This document shows positions 25,570 to 32,515 of a stretch of DNA of 64,000 nucleotides, piece after piece (the first letter of the stretch is position 1; the number at the start of each line of letters is the position of its first letter). Below the pieces are notes generated by a model. The model ran no database searches, was not told the DNA's origin, and was given only the letters and a program-made list of their open reading frames with translations. This DNA comes from Bacteroides intestinalis DSM 17393. Its GTDB lineage: Bacteria > Bacteroidota > Bacteroidia > Bacteroidales > Bacteroidaceae. The position numbers were made by a program, and so were the translations under genes. The stretch lies in NCBI RefSeq assembly GCF_000172175.1, contig NZ_ABJL02000008.1, positions 2,046,001 to 2,110,000 of the forward strand, given 5' to 3'.

Positions 25570-26013
25570 ATGAGAAAGATTTTAAGCCGTATTTTGATAG
25601 GCTGCTATGTAATGGCCGCCATCTTATTTGTGGGTGCGTGTAATGACGATGTGGATATACAGCAGTCTTACCCGTTCAGTATTGAAACGATGCCAGTACC
25701 GAAGAAATTAAAGGTGGGTGAAACCGCCGAAATCAGGTGTCAGCTTCACCGGGATGGACGCTATGAGGAAACAAAGTATTTCATCCGTTATTTCCAACCG
25801 GACGGGGCAGGAACGCTGAAAATGTCCGATGGGACGGTTTTACTGCCGAATGACCTGTACCCGCTTCCAGGTGAAACATTCCGGCTTTACTATACCTCTG
25901 CATCCACCGACCAACAGACGGTAGATGTGTATTTTCAGGATAGCTTCGGGCAGTTACAGCAGCTTACGTTTTCATTTAATAATGATAACAGTAAGGAAGA
26001 TGTCATAAAATGA
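25570..26013 (+). CDS. traQ: TraQ-like lipoprotein (DUF3872)
   Basis: 147 aa. A lipoprotein signal: hydrophobic stretch ILIGCYVMAAILFVGAC with the lipobox Cys in VGAC. The rest is a beta-sandwich-like DUF3872 domain (about 35-140). It is the last recognised gene of the tra operon; in CTnDOT traP (a primase) lies between traO and traQ, but there is none here. Confidence 0.87.
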   Translation: MRKILSRILIGCYVMAAILFVGACNDDVDIQQSYPFSIETMPVPKKLKVGETAEIRCQLHRDGRYEETKYFIRYFQPDGAGTLKMSDGTVLLPNDLYPLPGETFRLYYTSASTDQQTVDVYFQDSFGQLQQLTFSFNNDNSKEDVIK

Positions 26014-26142
26014 GGTGGATTAATGGAAATATAATTTTCTCGCACTAAATATAACTTAGATGGTTCTTGAAGCAATGAACGTTCTGATTTATATCGAACG
26101 CTATAGTTAAGAAATAGAATATAAATTTTTAAAGCATGATAC

Positions 26143-26181
26143 AAACAGCCTTATGTGATTTTTCGATTGCAAAGGCTGTTT
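26143..26181 (+). terminator. Terminator of the tra operon
   Basis: Stem AAACAGCCTT (26143-26152) / AAGGCTGTTT (26172-26181), followed by TCTTAC. It separates the tra operon from the AT-rich cargo pair downstream. Confidence 0.7.
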
Positions 26182-26217
26182 TCTTACATCAAACCACAAT
26201 AGATACATTTTTTTTGT

Positions 26218-26225
26218 TAACTTTG
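26218..26225 (+). promoter_or_regulatory. Promoter -7 box for the receiver/kinase pair
   Basis: TAACTTTG matches the Bacteroides -7 consensus TAnnTTTG and lies 35 bp before the start codon. No clear TTTG -33 box is seen, so activity may be weak or regulated. Confidence 0.5.
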
Positions 26226-26259
26226 CGGTTAATGTATAGAATAAATTTAAAATCAATTT

Positions 26260-26886
26260 ATGGAGAACATCATTACTTTTTTTAAGACTAATATGGAATG
26301 GATATTTAGTGGAATAGGTGTTGCATGTCTAGTTCCGCTTATCGGGAAGTTGTTTAAACGAGAATATGAGTCTAGTAAAATTGCCAACCAAGAAAATAAG
26401 ATTGTAAATAATATAAATATTAGCAATCATACAAATGCATCAGTAGCAGCAGCAAAAGCAGAAATGCATAAGGTGAATCATAATGTATATCCTAAAAAAA
26501 CGCCAAAAGATTTAGCAGTCATATTATTTATAGATGATGAAAAATTTAATATGGTAAATATTCTTAAAAAAGCTGGGTGGAAGAATACTTTTTCCAAAAA
26601 AGATATTATCGATTTGGACGATAGTGACGTATATAAATCAGATATTATATTTGTGGATATAAATGGTGTAGGAAAAAACTTATTTGAAAGTCAGGGTATA
26701 GGTTTAGCAAGTGCTTTGAAAGACAAATACCCAACTAAAAAAATTGTTATTTACTCAGCAGAAACAACAGGGGATCGATTTGATAAAGCATTACGCAAAG
26801 TTGATGATTGTTTAGCAAAAAATGCCGAACCATATGAATTTATTTCTTTAGTAGAAAATTTTGCAGCAGAGATTTATAATGAATAA
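26260..26886 (+). CDS. Membrane-anchored receiver-domain protein (cargo)
   Basis: 208 aa. A hydrophobic helix near the N-terminus (about 13-32) and a polar linker precede a receiver-like domain (about 84-205). The acidic pair is IDDEKF (D92, D93), the phospho-acceptor is probably Asp133 in IIFVDINGVG, and KKIVIYSAETTGD supplies the Ser/Thr position. There is no DNA-binding or other output domain, so the output must be protein-protein contact at the membrane. The end overlaps the next gene by 8 nt. The pair is AT-rich beside GC-richer tra genes, so it was acquired separately. No named family recognised. Confidence 0.75.
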   Translation: MENIITFFKTNMEWIFSGIGVACLVPLIGKLFKREYESSKIANQENKIVNNINISNHTNASVAAAKAEMHKVNHNVYPKKTPKDLAVILFIDDEKFNMVNILKKAGWKNTFSKKDIIDLDDSDVYKSDIIFVDINGVGKNLFESQGIGLASALKDKYPTKKIVIYSAETTGDRFDKALRKVDDCLAKNAEPYEFISLVENFAAEIYNE

Positions 26887-27910
26887 AAGAATAATATCTA
26901 AAAAAGGAGATATTTTAACATCTTCACTTGACGATCAATGCATTGAGTGTATTCGCAACAAAACAAATAATGGATATGCCCAAATTTGTTGCCCAATAGA
27001 TACAGTTAATAAAAGAATTGGATTTATGGGAAATAATAGTGGAGAATTATATGCTTGTAGTGACAATAGTAAAACGACTAAAAACTTTAAAGATAATTTA
27101 AATGTTATAGCCTCTCATATTCCCGATTTATTAACGCTCAGAAATGAAGTAGCTCAAGAAATTTCTCAAAATGAACTGCAACGAGTAAGAAGGGTCGTTC
27201 ATAACTTAAAAAGCATAAATGCTCATTGTATACAGGAGTTGTATAATTTTATACCTCAAGACAAATTTACACAAAATATAAATCAAACAGTTGATATAGT
27301 AAAAGATGCTATAAAGAAAAAAAATAAAGACGCAGCACTGACTTTTCTAAGAATTGCAAAATATAACGGAAGTATGAAAGCTGAATTTTCCGTGTATGAA
27401 AAATTATTAAAAGACAACCCGAAACTATCACCACGATCTTATAAATTAAGAGATGTAATAATGATTGTGCTACATATGTTTTTTGGAGATTTCACATCTA
27501 TTTCTGTCAGAGTGGATGTTGATGAATATTACGAGAAAGCAGTTATTGATTTCGAGTCAATACAAGTTGCATTATATCATATAGTTGAGAACGCAGCCAA
27601 ATATATCAAACCTCAAACCATTCTAAAAGTTTTATTAAGCAACGATGATAAGTTCCATACTATTGAGTTTAAGATGAATAGTCTACACCTCTATCCAGAT
27701 GATATAAAACAAATGTTTAACGAAGGGTATTCTGGGATAAATGCAAAAAAAACATCAAAAGCTGGAGATGGAATAGGTATGTATAGGGTAAAACGACTGA
27801 TAGAATTAAATAAGTCTGAGATTCACGTTATTGCTGGAGATGAAATAGTTACTTATAAGGGCTATGAGTATTCTGATAACAGTTTTATCATTAAAATACC
27901 CGTTGTTTAA
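26879..27910 (+). CDS. Soluble histidine-kinase-like protein (cargo)
   Basis: 343 aa; start chosen at 26879, overlapping the receiver gene stop. No membrane helix. The N-terminal 60 residues contain CIECIRN and QICCPI cysteines (possible metal or redox site). A possible H-box is RRVVHNLKSINAH (His108), the N-box is HIVENAAKYI, and the G-box is GDGIGMYRVKRLIE; together an HATPase_c domain of about 210-340. Coupled with a membrane-tethered receiver lacking output, it forms an unusual inverted two-component pair: soluble kinase, membrane receiver. Possible roles are sensing of phage or of the recipient state. Confidence 0.8.
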   Translation: MNKRIISKKGDILTSSLDDQCIECIRNKTNNGYAQICCPIDTVNKRIGFMGNNSGELYACSDNSKTTKNFKDNLNVIASHIPDLLTLRNEVAQEISQNELQRVRRVVHNLKSINAHCIQELYNFIPQDKFTQNINQTVDIVKDAIKKKNKDAALTFLRIAKYNGSMKAEFSVYEKLLKDNPKLSPRSYKLRDVIMIVLHMFFGDFTSISVRVDVDEYYEKAVIDFESIQVALYHIVENAAKYIKPQTILKVLLSNDDKFHTIEFKMNSLHLYPDDIKQMFNEGYSGINAKKTSKAGDGIGMYRVKRLIELNKSEIHVIAGDEIVTYKGYEYSDNSFIIKIPVV

Positions 27911-28130
27911 TATATTTTCTATATTATATTTTAATATCACTACCGCCATCTAATTGAGATAAAGGTCGTTCTTTTGCCGTTTCGAATTATTCGTTAAACA
28001 AGAAACAAACCCTACTCAGTTTGGTTGGATGTTCGTCTGTAATGAGAGGACTACTCTTGACATTTTATCCATTTGTTCCCTTTCTGACTGTAAGTTTTAA
28101 ATATATTCACTATAGAAAAGAGTTTACTGC
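27911..28130. other. AT-rich gap after the kinase gene
   Basis: About 220 bp between the convergent cargo pair and the ardA operon remnant. I see no gene, tRNA or clear terminator here. Probably the junction where the cargo entered. Confidence 0.5.
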
Positions 28131-28253
28131 TTATATAGTGGGTATCATGTTGGATAAAGAATTGACTTCTGATTGTACTATATAGTATTTTACGTATTTT
28201 TCTTCTCCCAGTGTTTGGGTAATGCTTACCCCGTTTTTGTTTAAAGTTTCCAT
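28131..28253 (-). pseudogene. DUF3873-like gene, truncated
   Basis: A 40-codon open frame starting METLNKNGVSITQTLGEEKY, which resembles the start of DUF3873 proteins of conjugative transposons (usually about 65 to 80 aa). After about 28 residues the similarity stops and the frame ends in unrelated sequence. It starts 4 bp after the small membrane gene at 28258-28491, in one operon with ardA. I infer loss of the 3' end when the cargo pair was inserted. Confidence 0.45.
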
Positions 28254-28257
28254 ATCG

Positions 28258-28491
28258 TTATAATTTTAAATGAGTTATCAGATAACTAAAAGCGAAAGCA
28301 GCACAACGAAAATTAACGCCATACAAAAACAGGTAAACGGCGGAGATAAACAGCCGGAGAAAGAACCAGACTATATAAAAGCCTATGATTAAAACTATCC
28401 ACATTCCGGTGGTGCTGGTGGCTGCCTGATAGATGATAAAAGCCAGTATTACTCATCTTAAAACGGTCTTTATCTTATTATATACTTTCAT
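28258..28491 (-). pseudogene. Small membrane protein gene with in-frame TGA
   Basis: A 77-codon frame reads MKVYNKIKTVLR, then TGA at codon 13, then VILAFIIYQAATSTTG and two hydrophobic helices to a TAA stop. The frame is intact on both sides, so the TGA is probably a point mutation, for example from TGG. It lies between ardA (43 bp upstream) and the DUF3873-like remnant. Confidence 0.45.
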
Positions 28492-28534
28492 TGTCTTAAT
28501 GTGTTGCGGGTGAATTGCTCCACCCGGTTAGTAA

Positions 28535-29068
28535 TCAGGCGCAACGGAAAACAAAACCGTCTTCCATCCAGTAATCAGTCATAAACAGGTCACGGGCAAA
28601 AGCCGAATAATCAAAGTAGGTCTTTGCGAACTCCGGCAGTTCGTAACATTGCTCTACGATTTCATAGGCGTAATCTTCCTCGTCCTTATATTCTCCCTGA
28701 TAATCATCTTCAAAAGAGGAAATAAGGTATTCTACATCTTCTTCGCTTATATCGTGGCTATGATGGTCGCACCATACGAAAAACGCTTCCTGCTGGGTTT
28801 CGCTTAATTTCTCGATAGCGTCCCGCACTTCAAAGAACTTTTCAAATAACCAGCTTTCAGAAATGAACGCTTCCGGGATATTCTCGTAATCCTGAAACAT
28901 AAATTCCGGGTCTTGGTCGTCCTTGTGCAGTTCCCGGCACGCTTCCAAAAACTCGTCCTTATCTGAATAGTCGGACAGGTCTAACCATTTGCCGAAAAGT
29001 GAACCGCTATTATACTTGTTGTAAGTACCTACATAAACTCTTGCTTCTGATAATGTTACTGCTTCCAT
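28535..29068 (-). CDS. ardA: ArdA antirestriction protein
   Basis: 177 aa and strongly acidic (many Asp/Glu, for example SFEDDYQGEYKDEEDYAYEI). ArdA is a DNA mimic that binds type I restriction-modification enzymes and protects incoming DNA during conjugation. The start VYVGTYNKYNSGSLFGKWL and the end DYWMEDGFVF match the ArdA pattern, and the length fits the family (about 165 to 180 aa). It heads a small minus-strand operon with two damaged genes downstream. Confidence 0.93.
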   Translation of the reverse strand: MEAVTLSEARVYVGTYNKYNSGSLFGKWLDLSDYSDKDEFLEACRELHKDDQDPEFMFQDYENIPEAFISESWLFEKFFEVRDAIEKLSETQQEAFFVWCDHHSHDISEEDVEYLISSFEDDYQGEYKDEEDYAYEIVEQCYELPEFAKTYFDYSAFARDLFMTDYWMEDGFVFRCA

Positions 29069-29475
29069 AATTCTGTGTCTTTTAAAATTTATGCGGATTT
29101 GAGAGGTAAGGGAGCCAAAGTTTCATAACCTTTTTTCCTGTTTCTCGTAAATCTGACTTTTTTTATGCGTTTCCGGTCGGGACGGTCGTTTTCGTTTCAT
29201 ATAGGCTTTAAAGGGTAGTGTTTAGGCTTTGCAAGATTTTAAAGAAAAATACTCTTTGGACGAAGTACAACAGGAAGATTTTTGTTTAAACCCTTTAGGG
29301 CTTGACCTTGCAAAGACGTTAAGAACACGGAAATACCTTTGCCTATGTGATACGATAATGACTGCTCCGGCTGGGGACTGCCTAAGAGAAAGATTTACAA
29401 TAGGAGAAACTGGAAAAATGGTTTTATTTTAAAAGTAGGATATTGTGTTTTTGTTGCCAGTAACAAAAAAAGGGC
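29069..29475. other. Gap between ardA and the RadC-like gene
   Basis: About 400 bp. It must hold the ardA promoter near 29080-29200. A 67-codon plus-strand frame from a TTG at 29229 to 29432 is possible but unsupported; no family recognised. No strong repeats seen. Confidence 0.4.
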
Positions 29476-29928
29476 TTATAAAAGCCCCTCATCTGCAAAA
29501 CTGTAATAGCTTTCTTCTGTCAGGATGATATGGTCTAACAGGTGTAAATCCAATACCTTGCAGGCTTCTTTTATTTTTGAGGTGATTTGTTTGTCCGGTT
29601 CACTCGGACGCAGGTTGCCTGATGGGTGGTTATGTGAGAGGATAATCCCCGAAGCATGGACTTTTAAGGCTGTTTGCAGGATGATTTTCACGTCCATTAC
29701 TGTTTCAGCCATGCCGCCTTTAGAGATAAGGGAAACACCTAAAGCCTTGTTAGCCCGATTGAGAAACATTACATGGCTTTCTTCGTGGTGTTCCATACAT
29801 TCTACATAGAACGGTTTCAGGTAAGAGTAGGACGTTTCAGAAGAGAAGATTTTTATTCTTTCGGATGCTTTTACATTGTCCTTATAAGAGATAGTGATTT
29901 CCGGCATGGTAAATTCGATTGTTTTCAT
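29476..29928 (-). CDS. RadC-like JAB/MPN domain protein
   Basis: 150 aa. The JAMM metal site is complete: GIILSHNHPSGNLRPSEPD (His-x-His and the Ser-x-x-Asp). The helix-hairpin-helix part of full RadC is absent, as in the short RadC-like proteins common on conjugative transposons and islands. Its true role is unknown; a peptidase or deubiquitinase-like activity is possible, and the old DNA-repair name is not well supported. Confidence 0.9.
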   Translation of the reverse strand: MKTIEFTMPEITISYKDNVKASERIKIFSSETSYSYLKPFYVECMEHHEESHVMFLNRANKALGVSLISKGGMAETVMDVKIILQTALKVHASGIILSHNHPSGNLRPSEPDKQITSKIKEACKVLDLHLLDHIILTEESYYSFADEGLL

Positions 29929-30186
29929 AACGCTTGAATTTTAAATTAAACAATAAGAAATTTTGCCGGACACCCACAGTTTGGCGGGGACTTCAACCAT
30001 ATCTTTTCAAAAAAATACAACCCGTAGGTGTGGAGATTTTTTAGAAAACCGGAACGGCTCGGATTTGGTATTTGTCCCTGCCGGGCTGTAACTTTGCTAA
30101 AATTTGTGACTGAGATACATTACTTTAAGGAACTGAAAAGGGGTATCACAGGTGACACCCCTTAGACAACCGAATACCTTTAAACG
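29929..30186. other. Gap between RadC-like and ORF6N genes, with a half operator
   Basis: About 260 bp. A half-site AATTTGTGA lies near 30101-30109, matching the operator core of the ORF6N gene. A hairpin AGGGGTATCAC / GTGACACCCCT (30139-30162, 2-nt loop) followed on the minus strand by TTTTC may end the ORF6N transcript. Confidence 0.45.
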
Positions 30187-30729
30187 TTATTCGTCATAGG
30201 TTCTATATCCTATCGGTTTGCGTGGCTTCGGTTCAGGCTTGCTTAGTAGCTGGGTAAGTGCTTGATAAACCTCGCTGAATTGTGCATCCGTACTTTCTTC
30301 CAGTTCTTCAATGCGCTTTAGTAACTCCTGATAACCTGTAATCATTTGACGCAAGGCTACAAATGCCCGCATGATAGAAATATTCACCTGTATGGCAATA
30401 GGGCTGCGCAGTACACCGGACAGGGCGGCTACTCCCTCTTGCGTGAAAACATAGGGTAAATATTTAGTATGCTTACCGCGTTTTGAACTGGTTTCTTCTT
30501 CCGTTTCATCGGGATTATTCTTTAAGGTCACAATTTGTGACCTTAAACATTCGACTTCTTCCTTTGTCAGTTCAAACATAAAATCTTCCGGGAAACGTTC
30601 TATATTACGTTTCACAGCCTGTTTCAACGCTTTTGTTTCCACCTGATAAAGTGCCGCAAGGTCACTATCGAGCATAACCCGGCAACCTCTGATTTCATAA
30701 ATCTTGCTTTGGATGATTTGTAAGTCCAT
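30187..30729 (-). CDS. ORF6N-domain DNA-binding protein
   Basis: 180 aa; start taken at 30729 (MDLQIIQSKIYEIRGCRVML), which fits the family; the frame goes back to 30777 without support and through the operator. The ORF6N domain occupies residues about 1-95 (LDSDLAALYQVETKALKQAV, then NIERFPEDFMFELT) and the C-terminus is a coiled coil (about 125-165). KilA-N/ORF6N proteins of phages and mobile elements bind DNA. Two palindromes with the same core lie at this gene: one 40 bp upstream of the start and one inside the coding sequence. Confidence 0.87.
   Translation of the reverse strand: MDLQIIQSKIYEIRGCRVMLDSDLAALYQVETKALKQAVKRNIERFPEDFMFELTKEEVECLRSQIVTLKNNPDETEEETSSKRGKHTKYLPYVFTQEGVAALSGVLRSPIAIQVNISIMRAFVALRQMITGYQELLKRIEELEESTDAQFSEVYQALTQLLSKPEPKPRKPIGYRTYDE
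30521..30547. promoter_or_regulatory. Intragenic palindrome, operator-like
   Basis: Perfect 13-bp arms TTTAAGGTCACAA / TTGTGACCTTAAA around a single central T, inside the ORF6N coding sequence, where it encodes LRSQIVTLK. It shares the 13-bp core TCACAATTTGTGA with the upstream palindrome. Confidence 0.7.
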
Positions 30730-30769
30730 AATGTTATTATTTAATGGTGAGTAATAAAGCATAAAGGGA

Positions 30770-30790
30770 CTTATCACAATTTGTGATAAG
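30770..30790. promoter_or_regulatory. Operator-like palindrome upstream of ORF6N gene
   Basis: Perfect 10-bp arms CTTATCACAA / TTGTGATAAG around a central T, about 40 bp before the ORF6N start and 14 bp downstream of the integrase stop. Probable autoregulatory site of the ORF6N protein. Confidence 0.65.
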
Positions 30791-30803
30791 TTTCCCTATA
30801 TAC

Positions 30804-32042
30804 CTATTTTATAGATGCTTCTTTATAGATTTTTTCAATGCCGACAAACTTCTTGTCAAGCCCCTGCATATCGTTACTGATTTTATTATTGGTAATGCGG
30901 GCGTATATCTGTGTCGTTTCTATATTGGTGTGTCCCAACATCTTACTAACGGTTTCAATAGGAACACCCTTTGCAAGCGTGGTTGTCGTGGCAAAAGTAT
31001 GCCTCGCAAGGTGAAATGTCAAGTTCTTTTTAATTCCGCATACATCCGCTATTTCTTTCAAATACGCATTAAGTTTTTGATTGCTGATAATAGGAAGTAC
31101 CTTACCGTTCGGCAATTTACCTTTGTACTTTTCCAGTATCATTTTAGGAATGTCCAGCAAGGGGACATTCACGTCTATATTCGTTTTCTGACGTTTGGTA
31201 ATTATCCACAAATTACCGTCAAAGGATTTGCGGATATTATCTTCTCTTAAGTTTGCTACATCCACATAAGCCAAACCACTGAAACAGGAAAAGATAAAAA
31301 CATCACGCACCTGTTCCAACCGTTCGGAAACCATTTTCTTTTTGAGGATGATTTTTATTTCATCCTCTGTTAAATATCCCCTATCTACTTTTTCCAAACG
31401 CATTTTATAATTGGCGAACGGGTCACCTATCAGGATGCCATTATTACGGGCTATCAGGATAATGCGTTTGAAGAACTGCATAAACTTGGCGGTCGTATTA
31501 AAGCCACATTTGCAGGTGGTACGCAAATATAACTCAAAGTCGGTAATGAACATCGGAGTTATTTCCTTTATAGAAATATCCGACAGGTTATATTTGCTTT
31601 GGATGAACTCTGCAAGATGGCGGCGGGTCACTTCATATTTACGATAAGTGGCAATCGTTTTGGATATGCCGACCAACTGTTTCACATCATCATTGTGCTT
31701 TTGGAAAAGGTTAAGGATGGTGTCGTGGTTCTCGCTATGACCTAAAAACTCATTCTTCACCTTTTCGGCGGTAACATAATTGTCACGCCGTTGTAGTTCG
31801 TGGTAGATGGTATTAAGGGATGCGTTTATATCATCCAGCAATCGGTTGATGCGGGTAGCTTCCGCAGAACGTCCGGCGGCTTTGCCTGCCTTGCCATCCC
31901 AAATTTTGGGTTGAACATCCACTTTGGAATTAAAACGGCTTGCCACACCATCCACTGTGATGCGGACGAAAATAGGGTAACTGCCATTGATTTTTTGCTT
32001 GTCCTTTTTTACAAAGAAAAGAACGTTGAATGTACTTTTCAT
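30804..32042 (-). CDS. ICE tyrosine integrase (IntDOT-like)
   Basis: 412 aa. Arm-binding domain (1-90), SAM-like domain (about 100-200) and catalytic domain with HLARHTFATTTTLAKGVPIE and LGHTNIETTQIYARI (nucleophile Tyr in the last). The Arg I position reads FSGLAYVDV, so the canonical Arg is absent as in IntDOT-type integrases. It reads inward from the right end; the ICE end and tRNA-Ser lie within 280 bp behind its start. It is clearly different from the integrase of the nested IME. Confidence 0.93.
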   Translation of the reverse strand: MKSTFNVLFFVKKDKQKINGSYPIFVRITVDGVASRFNSKVDVQPKIWDGKAGKAAGRSAEATRINRLLDDINASLNTIYHELQRRDNYVTAEKVKNEFLGHSENHDTILNLFQKHNDDVKQLVGISKTIATYRKYEVTRRHLAEFIQSKYNLSDISIKEITPMFITDFELYLRTTCKCGFNTTAKFMQFFKRIILIARNNGILIGDPFANYKMRLEKVDRGYLTEDEIKIILKKKMVSERLEQVRDVFIFSCFSGLAYVDVANLREDNIRKSFDGNLWIITKRQKTNIDVNVPLLDIPKMILEKYKGKLPNGKVLPIISNQKLNAYLKEIADVCGIKKNLTFHLARHTFATTTTLAKGVPIETVSKMLGHTNIETTQIYARITNNKISNDMQGLDKKFVGIEKIYKEASIK

Positions 32043-32243
32043 AAACTCACTTTTTTTAGTTACAAAACTACGTTAATTAGCTCAAAGTGAAGTTTATACA
32101 GGCTCGCCAAATAGCGACAGAAGTTCGCCAATTTCGGACTAAGTGTACCCCTTTTAGACTTTCGGTTGTCGGGGGTACGAATTAGGTTACTAACTTTGTC
32201 TTTTAGGGGCTAAATGATGTCCGGTAGGGCAGACATAAGGGGA
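32043..32243. other. ICE right end, probable attR region
   Basis: No gene. Direct repeats TCGCCAA at 32104-32110 and 32125-32131 could be integrase arm sites. GTACCCC (32145-32151) and GGGGTAC (32172-32178) form a perfect inverted repeat. The crossover core cannot be defined without the left end or an empty site. Confidence 0.45.
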
Positions 32244-32281
32244 TAAAAAAAGTCCCACAAATCGTTGAATTTGTGGGACTT
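32244..32281 (-). terminator. Terminator of tRNA-Ser
   Basis: Perfect 13-bp stem AAGTCCCACAAAT / ATTTGTGGGACTT with a 6-nt loop, followed on the minus strand by seven T. It closes the tRNA transcript, and so probably belongs to the chromosome side. Confidence 0.8.
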
Positions 32282-32317
32282 GTCTGCTTTCTGTCCGGTT
32301 TTGTCCGGTTAGTTCAG

Positions 32318-32402
32318 CGGAGAGACAGGGATTCGAACCCCGGGTACCTTTCAGTACAACGGTTTTCAAGACCGCCGCAATCGACCACTCTGCCACCTCT
32401 CC
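32318..32402 (-). tRNA. tRNA-Ser (UGA)
   Basis: 85 nt, minus strand. Acceptor GGAGAGG pairs with TCTCTCC and discriminator G; anticodon loop CTTGAAA gives anticodon TGA; long variable arm GTAC-TGAAAG-GTAC as in serine tRNAs; T-loop GTTCGAATC. The CCA end is not encoded. Its 3' end faces the ICE, the usual orientation for an integration target. Confidence 0.95.
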
Positions 32403-32503
32403 AAAACTCCCTTATAAGGAAGGCTTTTCGTTTAAAGCGGTGCAAAGGTACAAATCATTTTTAAATCTACAAACTTCCTGCCATTTTTTTCACGAATTAA
32501 TCG

Positions 32504-32511
32504 TACTTTTG
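32504..32511 (+). promoter_or_regulatory. -7 promoter box at the mutS2 start
   Basis: TACTTTTG matches TAnnTTTG but ends only 4 bp before the mutS2 ATG, so transcription from it would give a leaderless or nearly leaderless mRNA. No clear -33 box. Confidence 0.4.
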
Positions 32512-32515
32512 CAAC

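Larger units (their letters stand above)
1..32240. mobile_element. Integrative conjugative element (ICE), CTn-type, left end outside window
   Basis: A contiguous set of Bacteroides conjugative-transposon genes: mobABC on the minus strand, traA to traQ on the plus strand, ardA, a RadC-like gene, an ORF6N gene and a terminal tyrosine integrase. Chromosomal genes begin at the tRNA-Ser at 32318, so the right end must lie between the integrase start (32042) and that tRNA. I place it before the tRNA terminator, but no att core can be proved because the left end is not visible. The tra operon is interrupted by an 8.8-kb IME. I saw no regulatory rteABC-like genes and no traP-type primase in the visible part. 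The 26.2 to 27.9 kb cargo is clearly more AT-rich than the tra genes. Confidence 0.9.

Noticed and set aside
29229..29432. 67-codon frame from a TTG start
   Set aside because: Only a TTG start, preceded at once by a stop, no family recognised; left as an uncertain frame in a gap.
32190..32396. 68-codon minus-strand frame
   Set aside because: It runs through the tRNA-Ser and its terminator; a shadow of the tRNA.
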